From: Lingula anatina
Taxonomy: Eukaryota > Brachiopoda > Lingulata > Lingulida > Lingulidae
Direction of reading: 5' to 3'
Assembly (NCBI RefSeq): GCF_001039355.2
Contig: NW_019775573.1
Coordinates: 104,442-168,441 of the forward strand
DNA length: 64,000 nt
A model generated the notes under the pieces. That model had not been told where the DNA came from and made no database searches. It saw only the letters and a list, made by a program, of their open reading frames with translations. This document shows, piece after piece, positions 32,139 to 44,800 of this stretch. The position numbers were made by a program, and so were the translations under genes. Numbering within the stretch: position 1 is the first letter of the stretch; each line of letters opens with the position of its first letter.

Positions 32139-35100
32139 TGCTTTAGCTTCGCATTCCTCTGACAATTGTCTTTTCGCAGCCGGAATTTGCAATTTATATC
32201 TCTGCATAATAGGATCCACTCTTCCTTTAAGATCTAAAATCAGAATGAAGTCACATACAATACGATACTGGTCATGTTGCTGGATGGCCATTATCCATTT
32301 TAAAGGTTGAATTCAATAAAAATTATAGAACAGAATCAAAGAAATTCGAGTGGCCTGTATTTATTTATTTATTTAAAAGATCTTAACATTATAAATTATG
32401 CTTTTGACTACTGACTTAACTGTTTGGAACGTAATTTTTAAAGATATAATTATAATCCAAAAATTGATTACTTGTTACAGTGAAGTAATTGATTGTAACA
32501 GTGATCGTAGTATCTTTTAATATCTTAACAGATCATACTAAAAAATCAATTTAATTTGCACTTGCATCCCACCAAAATACATACTCTGCTAGTAATAAAT
32601 AAATTTCTACTAGTAAATGCTGAAATTTTATGTTATTTGCTACCTGAAAATGTGGGTCTCATGTTTGGATCTTGACTCCAAGAGTCAGTTATTATCTGTC
32701 TTAGCCAGGCTTCAGTGTGAGGTACTTGTATTTTATTCAAATCAGGTCTCTGTCCCCGGGACACACTAAATCCAATAAGTTTCACATCTGCATCTATAAA
32801 ATTAATTTTAAAACATTTAATAAAACATCACAAAAGCCATCTATATCAATTTATCCTCTTCATATTTCTTCACAAACATTTTTACATGATTCTGAGGAAA
32901 TAAAAATTACCCACAGGAAAAACAACACTAGTACAACATTGTAAACAAACACGTATGCTAGTATTCTGCTCTGTGTGCTGAGAATAGAACTGGGTTTTTT
33001 CCCTTATAATGGAAACACTGGATGTGAACCCCTACATGTACAAGGATACATGTACATGTAACTACATTACATTACAATTTAATTACCACTAACTGTAATT
33101 CTCTCAGACTTTCTTTATGATTACTTATAATTTATAATATCAAAATATGACTAAAAATAAATCTTGATTATTACTTTTAAAAGGTGTTTCCTTGGCTAGA
33201 ATTTCCCAGACAACAATAGCAAATGCATAGACATCAAACTTAACATTTGGCTGACTATTAATGTCATCCCATTGTATTGGGGACACATGAGTGGCTGTTC
33301 CAGCACGTGATGGTGCCCGCTTTTTGGAGTATAATCTAGAGTAAGACCTCCACTGGGACAGTCCAAAGTCACACAGCTGGGCAAAGGAATTGTTAAAAAA
33401 AAGTTGCATTAATGACAATATTTAGGAATCACCTCCAGAATGTGTGAATACCAGTATGGCAACAGCTACATGTAGCTGTTTTTAAGTAGCTTATAATATG
33501 ATGTTTTTAAAAACATTAAGTGTAATGAGTGGTGCTTTCATCAAAATAACAAATTAAAATAATCTACATCCATGGTCTTGATAAAAAATATCATAAAAGA
33601 AGGGAAGAAAAGATACCATATATACAACTTCTGCGGGTCTCACTGAATTGCGCAATATAGTGCAATACAGTGCAACACAGCACAATACACTTGAAAAAAG
33701 TCACAAGTAAATACTGGAAAGCATCATTCTCAACAAAATAGGGTGATATAAAAGTGAAATATATTACTATAAAAAGAATACTGATGATACAATTTAACAA
33801 ATCTGCACAATTTGTTTATCACCAGCTAGTAATATACTTTACTTTAATATCACACTATTTTGTTGAGAATAACTGTTGTCTTTGTTTTATTGTAGCTGCA
33901 TTAGTTTTTCCAAGTGTATTGCACTGTATTGCGCTATGTTGCGCAATGATCAGCTACACTGGACTTCTGCTCTTAAGTCAAGTATTTGTAGTATTTTTAA
34001 ATTAAATCTGCTTAAAGGATACTGAATCTAAAAAAGGACACCATGCAGCTTCAAGTCTCAGCTGCTTACTATTAACTTAGATGTACAGGTAATTACTAAT
34101 TTTAAACAAATGACAAAAAATTTCTTAAGAACAAATAATAAGAAAAAAAATCTTATCAAGTCAAACTAAAGCAACAATAATTTTTGGTGTACAAATACAC
34201 TGACATACTTTAATATTAAAATCCTCATTCACCAACACATTTTGTCCTTTTAGGTCCAGGTGAAGAATGGCTGGGTTACGTGTGTGGAGGTAGTTAACCC
34301 CAAGGATTATCTGGTAGATCATCTGAACTAAGAGAGGGAAAGGCACTTCATGGTCTTGTACAAAGTCAAAGAGAGACCCATGGGACATATAGTCCATAAC
34401 CAATGCATATTCATTGGTCTCCATTACCACACCTATTAGTCGCACTATGTTTGCATGACTAATGCTCCCAAGTTTTCTAGCCTCTTTCTCAAGTTCTTTC
34501 ATTTGCCTAAATAAAAAAAGAATACATGTTTATACAGTTTACTAGTACGTATTTCAGTCCACATATATAATTCTAATTTATACATGTAAGAAGAAGTGGC
34601 ATTGCACTTGAATCAAAACATTTTCTAAGACAACTGAATTGACAAAAAATTTAATGTCAAAATAAATACTAGCTCTTTTCCCAAAACATGCATATTCCCA
34701 GACAGGAAATTATCTAAGAATTCACAAAAGTCTTCATTACATTTTACAATGACAGATGTGTGTGTGTGTGTGTGTGTGTGTGGGGGGGGGGGGGGGATGG
34801 GGGGGGGGTCAGGGGGGCAGGTTAANNNNNNNNNNNNNNNNNNNNNNNNNGGGGGCAAGGGGGATTGAAGCCTCGTTATTAATATGCTTGTAAAATTCTG
34901 CTCTGAATCAAAATAGGATCTATTGATTTTACAGTCTGCCACTTGAGAAATTCTCAAGTTGGGAGTACATGGGGTAAAAGGTAGTCTTTTTCAGAAAAAA
35001 AAAAACTCCCAGTTCCTTTGAATTTTCCCACCACAGGCATAAATGTAAATGCTGATATCATTATCACACTGTGTCAATATAGATCCAGCATTTAAGTCAG

Positions 35101-36359
35101 TGACTCACACCTTTCAGGAACTTCTGTGTCAAGAACTTTCTTCACAGCTACATCTCCCCAATCTTTGTGATGAGCCCGGTACACCTTTCCAAAACCTCCT
35201 GCTCCAATCGGTATCTTATCATATGTCAGGTCGCAAGAATGGACTAGTCCAAACCCTTGGCTTGGGTTAATCCTGGCAGTCTGCTGCTGCTGCTGCTTAA
35301 GTATACCAATAATTGAGTTATTGTAATTTGTTAATGATGTCACAAATGAACATTGTACATTTACATCAATTGGGAAGTACTGGGAAGTAATGAGTGAAAA
35401 GGTATATCTCATGCAAAAAATCTTGAGGACTAGCTGTACATACATGTACAGTGTACAGTGCTCAGTAGTGTACTCATTTATCATTATGTCTGAGAAATTG
35501 CTTTAAAATACATTTAAACATGGATTAAAATACTGGTACATGTGCATGTATAAAGGAGATGTACTTGGGTACCAGCTAAGACTCACCATAAAATTTGGTT
35601 CCAAAACAACTGGCATATTTGTTCATTCCATGAGCAAATTAATACAATTACCTTTTTATATCATTCTGCAGATATTGTTTTAATCGCAAAATATATATTC
35701 GTTCATTGTATCGCTTTCCTGCATCCCCATGATGGCGGATGATAAAAGATGAGAGGTTTAAAATAAGGGCAACTTTAGCAAGACTCATTTCCAGACATGG
35801 CCTCTTGAAAAATTAGCAAACAGCAAACGTTGTCTTTAAAAGATGGCTATGTTTTGGTCTAAATTAATTAGATAGATCGAAAGTTCATCAATTTATTCAT
35901 ACTGAGATGTATGTCTATAAGTGAACCAAAAAAAGAAAGAAAGAATTAACATGTGGACAGCAAATCAGCTCGGCCAGTACAATGTACAGCTCAAATACAG
36001 GTGTGGCAGGAATGATAGTCCCAGGAATATGAAAGTCCTGGGTCCGATAGTACAGGTGTACTGGGTACGTTTTAGGATTAGTCGGAGTACTGGGGTTAGT
36101 AAATGGGACAAATGCCACCTGTACAAAGTAATGGTGAAGGGATCTACTACGGTTCCTGGCAGACTAACATTCCTGCCAAACCGGTACAAGGTGTATACTG
36201 TATGTACATGTACATACTGTAATTTTAATCGTACGTACTGTACAGCGTACATTTTAAATAATTAATCTTAAATTAAGAACTATAACCACTTCCGTAAAAT
36301 AACAATAGATTATCCCAGTTAACGTTAACATCACAAACCTGTGGCGTTGCTTGAGCCAT
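32139..36359 (-). CDS. RIPK1-like kinase copy B, kinase exons only (truncated by duplication)
   Basis: Exons 36339-36359, 35111-35295, 34209-34506, 33175-33376, 32644-32793, 32139-32233, all open, with GT-AG borders and phases like copy A. They encode 317 residues: a five-Gln run, a glycine loop GAGGFGKVY, VAVKK, HLDLKGQNVL, DFG and the C-lobe DPNMRPTF. The linker, RHIM and death-domain exons are missing; downstream comes the headless HOIP copy. Differences from A include the APE site (SPI for PPE) and DVYAFA for DVYAFG in the F-helix region, so catalysis may be weakened. Reading through the last donor adds five residues and a stop. Otherwise exon 6 (phase 0) could join HOIP-A exon 16 (phase 0). 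A 25-N gap lies in intron 2. It may be a functional short kinase, a chimera 5' half, or a decaying copy. Confidence 0.75.
33635..33962. mobile_element. MITE with 8-bp target duplication ACTTCTGC
   Basis: Flanked by ACTTCTGC at 33627-33634 and 33963-33970. Imperfect inverted arms share ttgcgcaa and gtgcaata/gcgcaata blocks, ending in caagtgtattg versus its inverse. It is absent from the corresponding intron of copy A. The 8-bp duplication fits hAT-type elements. Confidence 0.75.
34826..34850. other. Assembly gap (25 N)
   Basis: Run of N bounded by (GT)n and poly-G sequence in RIPK1-like copy B intron 2. True length is unknown. Single Ns also occur at 7251, 11399, 19432 and 28616. Confidence 0.95.
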
Positions 36360-36451
36360 CTTTACTTTACAGTGTTGCCCCAGTATTATCACTAATTTTT
36401 ATGGTTTCCCCCGCTTGAAGTTGAAAATTTTCCTGTTCTAAAAATAGGGTG

Positions 36452-36461
36452 GGAAATCCCC
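36452..36461 (-). promoter_or_regulatory. kB-type site upstream of RIPK1-like copy B
   Basis: The minus strand reads GGGGATTTCC (forward gtgggaaatccccag), matching GGGRNWYYCC, about 93 bp upstream of the start codon at 36359. It is conserved in position with 26222-26231 although the surrounding sequence has diverged. Confidence 0.5.
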
Positions 36462-36547
36462 AGAACCAAATGTTCGATAGATGTCGCTCTAAATCAAGAG
36501 GGACCATTGCTCTCTGATTGTTTACCCCAAAATTAAGGCGGCCTAAC

Positions 36548-36662
36548 GTTCACTATAGTACATTCCGACCAATGAACCCTTGATTAAAAAATCGATAAAA
36601 ATTTTATCACTTTTCGGACCAATGAACCTGAATTCGGACTATCGAGACGCCCCCGTTATGGT
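36548..36662. mobile_element. Partial copy of the CGATAGTCCGAATT element
   Basis: Matches the right part of 38100-38238 (from gttcactatagtacattccg to gactatcgagacgcccccgttatgg) but lacks the left inverted end. It marks one end of an internal ~1.6-kb repetition in unit B. Confidence 0.6.
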
Positions 36663-37230
36663 AACATGGCTACTGGAGTGTGCAAACGTAGGCTATTACA
36701 TTTTGTGAAAACAAGCAAGAAACCCATAAAATTACTTCTTGACAGTCAACAATAATAATTAAATAACAATAACACCATGCAATTGCACACACATTATAAT
36801 TATTACTATGATATATCATGTTGTAATGAGGATATTTAGAGTCAACAGCAACTTAACCACAGAGCACCACATATGCTTTTGAGACTTTCAGAAGTCTATT
36901 TAATTTTTAAAATTACACATTAAGCTTACACTATTCCTTTTCTGAAGTTAAAATGTACTCCTGCATAAAAATACAGGTTAGAATCTGAATCAATTGCAAA
37001 GAAATGGAAAAAATAGTATCTTTTTTTATTTGTCACAGCTTCATACACATTGGTAGCAGAAGCAAAACATAATAGCAGAAGTAAAATAATTAAACAAAAA
37101 TATAATGCAATTATTTTGAAATTGCCAAAATGTCATCTTCCACAATTAAATTCATTCTTTTTGCTGGGAAATCTTTTTTTTTTCTTAAGGAAATGAAGTT
37201 TCAGTAAACTTTATAACAACTTGAGAGAAT

Positions 37231-37317
37231 TTAAAGTTCTTCATATACTGCAGTGGGTCTGGATCTTGCCCTGTGACTGGATCTCATAGAGGTGAGGGGG
37301 ACCTCTCTTTGAACAAA
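37231..37317 (-). pseudogene. Third copy of the HOIP terminal exon
   Basis: Matches the last HOIP exons at 38819-38893 and 27812-27886, with the ag acceptor retained (tttacag). An insertion near the end changes the terminus to ...TAVYEEL and the stop moves to 37231-37233. It lies 1.5 kb downstream of the HOIP stop as part of the local repetition and is an orphan exon unless used as an alternative terminal exon. Confidence 0.65.
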
Positions 37318-38099
37318 CTGTAAAGGACTGTACGTAGACCTAATAAACTGAAATGTACACAAACGCGCAAGGAGCATGTACGTGTGCTTTATGGGGTAGC
37401 TTAAACACAGTTGAACAGTTTGATACACTGAAAATGGGTCCCACCGAGTGAATAATGAATTCACTCGGTAAATATGTAATAAAAGTTTATATAATGTAAA
37501 TCAAACTGTTTATGGTAATCACTTTGCGGATTACTTCTTGTATTTGTATTTGATCATGCCCGGATGTCTATAGTAGGGCGATTGTCAATAAGCTTCTGAT
37601 TCTGATTCTGGTATTTCAGTGCAGCCAGAGTCGTTGGAATTGGCCAGTCAGCTGCCAATTTAACAGAGCTCTGATTCTGATTCTGTAAATTGATTGAACA
37701 CATTTCTCAATAAGTTGAATAACACGTGTAGCGCATTTTCGCTTCATTAGTGAAAAATATATATAACAGTTTTACGATACATTTTCACATTTCAGTGTTG
37801 GAAAGTGGAAAGGTGTTACACGTACATTTAACTTTGTTAAATTCGTTGGTTTGCTTGCTGCAACATTTATTTGAAATTGCTGCTTCGCAGTTATAATCGC
37901 ATTTAAGTGTTAAAATGGAAACAAAACAGATACAAAAATGCACAATTCAATTTCCTAAGCCTTGTAAAATCAGTTCATTTTGTGGGTGTTTTAATGAGAA
38001 TACACCACAGAAATATAACTGGTACAGGTAGGGAATTATTTCAGTTTATTGAATGAATGCACACTATTTACTTTCATACTGTTATGGTGGGGCCGTAGC

Positions 38100-38238
38100 G
38101 ATAGTCCGAATTAAGGTTCATTGGTCCGAATGTTCACTATAGTACATTCCGACCAATGAACCCTTGATTAAAAAATCGATAAAAATTTTATCACTTTTCG
38201 GACCAATGAACCTGAATTCGGACTATCGAGACGCCCCC
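38100..38238. mobile_element. MITE with 9-bp target duplication GTTATGGTG
   Basis: Inverted ends share CGATAGTCCGAATT and GGTTCATTGGTCCGA. It is flanked by GTTATGGTG at 38091-38099 and 38239-38247. Unit A has a single uninterrupted GTTATGGTG at 26863-26871, the empty site. A 9-bp duplication suggests a Mutator-like (or Merlin-like) transposase. Confidence 0.85.
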
Positions 38239-38760
38239 GTTATGGTGACATGACTACTGGAGTGTGCAAATGTAGGCTATTACATTTTTTGAAAACAAGC
38301 AAGAAACCCATAAAATTACTTCTTGACAGTCAACAATAATAATTAAATAACAATAACACCATGCAATTGCACACACATTATAATTATTACTATGATATAT
38401 CATGTTGTAATAAAGATATTTAGAGTCAACAGCAACTTAACCACAGAGCACCACATATGCTTTTTAGAGACTTCCAGAAGTCTATTTAATTTTTAAAATT
38501 ACACATTAAGCTTACACTATTCCTTTTCTGAAGTTAAAATGTACTCCTGCATAAAAATACAGCTAGGATCTGAATCAATTGCAACGAAATGGAAAAATAT
38601 TCTCCTTTTTATTTGTCACAACTTCATACACGTTGGTAGCAGAAGCAAAATAGCAGAAGTAAAATAATTAAACAAAATTTTAATGCAATTATTTTGAAAG
38701 TGCCAAAATGTCATCTTCCACAATTAAATTCATTCTTTTCGCTGGGAAATCTGTCTTTTT

Positions 38761-38766
38761 TTTATT
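38761..38766 (-). terminator. Poly(A) signal of the HOIP-like gene
   Basis: AATAAA on the minus strand, 53 bp downstream of the HOIP stop codon. The same hexamer at the same distance follows the stop in copy A (27754-27759). It is lost in the third terminal-exon copy. Confidence 0.55.
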
Positions 38767-38818
38767 CTTAAGGAAATTAAGTTTCAGTAAATTTTATAAC
38801 AACTTGAGAGAAAGTTCT

Positions 38819-41800
38819 TCATACTGCAGTGGGTCTGGATCTTGCCCTGTGACTGGGTCTCATAGAGGTGAGGGGGACCTCTCTTTGAACAAACTGTAAA
38901 GGAGAGAAAGTTACATGTTAAAAAGCCTTGTAACAGTTATGAAAAATTACCATATAAAAAATCCTAAAAAATGCTAGCATTCAATGTGCACAGCTCTATG
39001 GGCAGAGGGTATAGATACAATAATTATTATTATTATGCCTTAATATATTTAAATAAATCTCATCTCTCTGTATATGCATTCTTTGGCATTTAATCAGCAT
39101 ACATATTTAAAGATAATGTTAAACTGAAGTTGCCTTTAAAGTTAAAAATCATTATGATTACTTTGGATTATATGATACAGTAAATTACATAATATAGTAA
39201 TTAAATAAAACAATATGGCAATTAAGGGCAGTTCTTCAAGGGAAAGAGAGCATCTACAAATACCACTTATTAATAAAAACTAATGAAACATGCTTTTAAC
39301 ATAAAATTAAGACATGATTAAGAATAAATTGGATATGCTTTTAATCAATCAGCAATTCATCTTACCTCTATCAACCTTTTCTTGTAGTCAGGATCTTTCT
39401 CTCCTTTATTCCTTTTTAGCGGTTGCTTGTCTACCCTTCCCAGCACCACTTTGATTTCATTTAGTGACAGTATAATTAAGGGATCAATATGGTGTCTGTT
39501 GATTAGACTAACAAGGTACTCCTTATAGTGGATCCTGAGGAGAAAAAATATCAGTTTTAATTTAATAATAATTTTTTAATAATTTATTCAGCTTTGAATG
39601 TTACAATTTAACATTGTTTGCTGTCTAGTCTACTACAGAATCTACCATATTGTGCTTACATAAAAAAAAAAGAAGAGAAAGTGCTACTTCATTCATCTTC
39701 TTCTTTAAAGTTTTAGTGTTATACTAAGTACAAGAGAGTTGAAAAAAATGCAGTATACTATTTGACCTAAAAGTGTGTTCAAGTTATACAAAGGCTGAGT
39801 TAGTTCACGAAGTTTCAGCTAGCTGATACCAAAGAAAAAGAAATCTATTCAACACAATTTGTTCAGACTTAACTATGATCATATTTTCAAGTTACTGCCA
39901 CATGTGTAAGGTGGGGAGAATGCGTACTGTACTGTAAGGACACAGCAATTATTGCACAATATTTTCAGTTTGATGACAACAAATTAAATAACAGTTTGCA
40001 GTATTCTTGGGTAAAAAATAAAGAAATCTCCTGCTTCACCTTTCATGTATATACATGAATAAAATGACCAATTTGAAAATCATGTTTTAAGGAAACTTAA
40101 GGGGAGAAAGAATAAGTGGAGGATGAGGAGGAGACAGATACAAGATGGTCCACAGAATACAGTCTTCACATGGCAAAGAAAGTTCAGCTAACACTGGTCA
40201 AAATAAATTGCACATTTGGTCCCTGTCTAGTAGCAATAAAATACTTACTCGCACAACCCAGCATAGCGTGGGGGAACTTGCCGTCCACAGAACTCATCTT
40301 TTAAGCCATCAACCGTCTCCTTCTGTTCCATCACACGACATGCATTACGGTCACGTGGCTCTTCTCCCTCCACTGGGGGCGGCTGCTCCGTGTCAAACTG
40401 TATCTCATTATCCTGACACGGGGAAATAAATTAGTGTTACTAGAAAACAGTTACTTGTAAATCAAATGTTTTACTGTCTGCCTTACAGAAATTTTCCATC
40501 ACTGTGCATGGCACATGGTTATCTTTACTGTAGTTTGGAAAATCTACAATAACAGCTTTTTTTTAAAAAAATAACACTGCTTAACCAGACCCTAGTTTAA
40601 AATTACCAACTGAATCAAGCAATCCAACAAATACTAGTACATTCAATCTTCAGACATGACAGTTACTAGCCCTAACCACAGGTACATAACAGCTATCAAA
40701 TAATGTTGTTAACCACTTAAAAACAGCACGAAGCACCAGAAAATTACTGATATAAACAAAATACACTGACCAGACTTGGCCTAGCTTACCTGTAGCAGTT
40801 TCTGTAGATCTTTGACAGAGTTGTCTCTCAGGTAGAACAGGCAGTCTCTGGGGTGGTGACAGTGTAGGCCAGACGTGGCACACTTACTGTACATCTTACA
40901 ATTCTGCAATTATATTGTAAATATACTGCATGTAATACACAAAGTTGAAGATAATTAAGTTTTATTAGGAACTCTGGCACGTGTCATAAGCCCCTTCGCT
41001 CACACTACAATTCTGCAGTATTTTTAATATACTGCACGTAAAACACAAATAGGGTGACTAGGATGCACGTCATATTTAAATATCTTAAAGGACCTATTTC
41101 TGACACTTAATTGAAACACCATCCCCATTTCTTACATGTAAAATGTGACAAGATGAAGATAACAATTATAACACATGCACACGCACGCACACACACACAC
41201 ACACACACACACCATGTACTGATTTTTATTTGCTTTTGCTAAGCAATTTGTGCCTCCCTCCCACTCCCTAATAAAAAAGTTAAACATGCTAATACAATGG
41301 TGATCACACATACATACCTCTGCTCTCTTGAAGGCCTGGTAACAACCTGCGCAGAACTCATGACGACACTGCGTACACTTAAAGTGCATGCAGCCACCCT
41401 TGGCCAGAGCATAGCGGAAGTTACAGTTGGGGCAATCTGGGGAACAACAGAGACATCTCAAGTTTTAATACTGGTATCACATCTTTTTCGTGACATACAT
41501 GTGCATTTTATACTCTGCTGAATGAGTAAAAACCTTTGAAATACTGCAAGCTTGGCAAACATAATTGAAATAGCATAATTGCACCCAAATGTCAACTGTT
41601 ATTTTCTCTTGTGTGATGGGTCTATTATACCAATATAATAATACATTAATAAGCAACCTGAAGGCTATAATATGTATGCATCAGTGTGGGATAAAAGAAC
41701 TGAACTGTAATTTTAGCTCATATTTCATAATGATTATATAATAATTTATTATTTGAGTTTTCTCCTACTACAAACTGAAGGCTCACCTATGCCATTCTCC

Positions 41801-44800
41801 TCTAAGTGTTTAGCCAGTCCCTGAGCCTGCAACTCGGGATCGTTTGACTCCTTCCAGTCTGCAAACGCCTCACATGTCAGATCCTCGTGTGCAGCTTCCC
41901 ACTGCAAGAAATTGTGAAAAAGTTATAATTTTTCTCCATCTGTCAGGTCTGCAAAAGCAATGTAGATCATTCCACTATTAACTTACTATATTTAATTAAT
42001 AAACCAACCCCAACAGCAGCAGGTGACCTTGTGCATGAAGAAACTGTGAAAGGCAGTAAAGTCCCCCACTTGAATAATTAGATGTCAGGACCTCTCCATG
42101 TGTACCTATTCAACTGTGTCACTATAGTATATCACTTACTGTGAAGAAAAGGCCTCCAACTTTAACCCTTTAATAATGTTACACTTGTTTTCTGTAAGGA
42201 AATCTCCAACATGGTCCAGGACCTGTTTTGCTTAAAATAACACAAGTATCACATACCTGATTTTTGTAAGAGAGACTTTCACCTACTCACATAAGCTATG
42301 AAACAGAAAATATTGTGGTGATTTGAATTGAAAGGTATTGATACATACATGTTTCTTGCATCCATAACAAGTGCCCTTTAAACACTTGGGACAATTCATC
42401 TTCAGGTTGTTTGCAGCACCTTCCTCAGGATTCCATATAAATCCATTATCACACTACAAATAACAATGTGTTCATTCATTTTACTTATTTATTTATTTAG
42501 TCTTAATTCCATAAAATATGTTCTATAGACTTTTCAAATAAAATACAATACAAATAAGTTATTTAAAGGATATAACATGGACTGGGTTAAAGTATTTGAT
42601 GGCAACCTCAAACAATATCTTTATCTGTCAATAAAAGGTACATTTTTTTTTCAGAATGCTTTGCATTCAAATTTGCATTATACTGCAATTCCATGCAAGT
42701 ACTTTACTTTTACAGTCAGTTTGAGAATAACTGATAGAACTACTCACATGTGCACACCATCTAAAATTTTCCTCCTTCATCAAGTTCCAATCTCGCAGTT
42801 TCTGTTGAAACAGTTCATAAACATCTCTTGCAACTAAATTCTGCAGCTGAAATAGCACACAAACAATATGTGGTGCCTCAATATGAAACCAGACAACTTT
42901 TGTGTTTTTAATCTCCAAATATTAAAAAAAAATCAATTAAGTTAATAAATAGGCCAGGAACAAGAACTTATTATATAGTATATTTTATATAAACTATTAT
43001 TGAAGATCATAATAATAAACGAGTCGCATTTCCATGCTATGGTCTTTATTTAATAATAGCAATCTTTACGAGATTACATATTGCATCGTATTGTTTGGTT
43101 CCATTGCCTCGCTTTCAAAAATTAGAACAGGCACTCCAAAACCGGGAGACGAAGTTTAAAAAAATTATATTGGCCAAGTTTGCCCTTGCACAAGAATTTC
43201 CTCGCAGCATTATCTGCAATTAACCTTCCTATGATTTTGAATGTATTTTGCAATATCATTTTCAATCTGGCCCATGAAGAATTTTATTAATTAAGAGTGG
43301 GGGAGGGGTGAAAAATTCCCCATTGGGGCCACATATAACACTATAAATACAATGGGAATCCTCTTAAAATGAAGGTAAAATAAAGAATTCCAACGGATTT
43401 ACTTTTTATAACATAAAATCAATAGAACATTTCTAATGTAAGTTTTCAAAAAGACACCAGAGAGCAAATGAAATAAAATCAACCAGACGGTAAACACCGC
43501 CAGCCTTTGTCAATTTCACCAACTTCAGACTTGCTTATTTCAAACAGCGCACTTTTCGCGCACGCGTAGTTGTTTGAAGCCTGTGCTAGCTGAAATGGGA
43601 TTCATGAAATCTTTATCTCAAAAGCATCTTATTCAAAATCTTTGTGTGTGTGTGTGTGTGTGTGAGTTCTTTTTTCTATATAACTTAAATCTTTTTCCAC
43701 ATCTTTAAAATAATAAATGCATTCTTTTCCCTGCTTTTCTAAACACATTTCAATACTTATACCACAGCCATAAATACTAGTAAAAATTATGTAACCATGA
43801 ATTTATTAATGAAAACCATTGTTTTCTATGTAAAGAAAAAATGACACTACAACTTATACAAATCTTTAGAGTGGTTCAGATGCATTGTACATTTATTAAA
43901 AGGTAAAATAGATCGGGAATATATACACATTATCATAATAATTAAATTACGATTATTGTGCTGAATCTAAAGTAAAATATTTCCTGGCAAAAGCAGCAAC
44001 TATATTTCTTAATCATTCTTACCATCAAATCCAAAAACTGGAAATGCCTTGAAGCTATATCCTCATCATCAATGTCTGGTTCATTACAATTGGGACAAAC
44101 CCAGTCCTTCACATGGCGATCTTTGATATACACCTCAAATCCCTGCTTCAGGCACTCTCGGCAGATGTAGCAGTGACAAAGGGCAAGGGTGCGGATCTGT
44201 ATGAGAGATAGGTTTTATTTTATTGATTCCCCCTCGACTTATAAGGTACAATCAGGTAAGGTTCGATTAATATAATTACATAAGAAACAACACAAAGCTA
44301 CAGCCATATGCACAAAAAGTATTCTAATCTATGATGGCAATGAAAAAAAGCACCCAATAAAGATATTTTTCAGTAATTTCAAAGAGTACTAGAAACAATG
44401 TACTGTAGCTTATTTATTGTTTTCAGGCAAAATTTGAGAGTCCCTGTTATGATTGAGTATATACTTACAAGGTTGATTAAAGTTGTGAGGTTTTCATGCT
44501 TAATATACCCAGTGACATTCATGTAGATATAAAACCACAATATTTCAGTAACTATTTAATTTTACATATAACAAAAATTTCTTTAGTAAATCCTTTTTTT
44601 TACAAATTTTCGAAATAACAAATCATTACCCTATTCATTGGTTGTTTCTCAAAACAGACCATGCATTCTGTCTGCAGATATTTGATGGCTTCCTGGTAGG
44701 TGCCATTGCTATTTTTGGAGGCATCTACTACTTCTTCCAATGTAGGAGACCCTTCCAGGTCATCTATATTGTCTGCAATCTTCAGCGCCAACTTTCCTCT

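Larger units (their letters stand above)
31701..42695 (-). repeat. 11-kb tandem duplication, unit B
   Basis: Partner of 20687-31700. It contains RIPK1-like exons 1-6 (copy B) and HOIP exons 16-22 used by the full HOIP gene. Its right edge (ccatg at 42691-42695) lies between HOIP exons 16 and 15, so exon 15 (42748-42846) is single copy. Private insertions include 33635-33962 and the 38100-38238 element, plus an internal 1.6-kb repetition around 36548-38893. Confidence 0.88.

Noticed and set aside
34739-34850. GT/G-run frame next to the N gap as coding sequence
   Set aside because: Low-complexity sequence interrupted by unknown bases; cannot support a gene.
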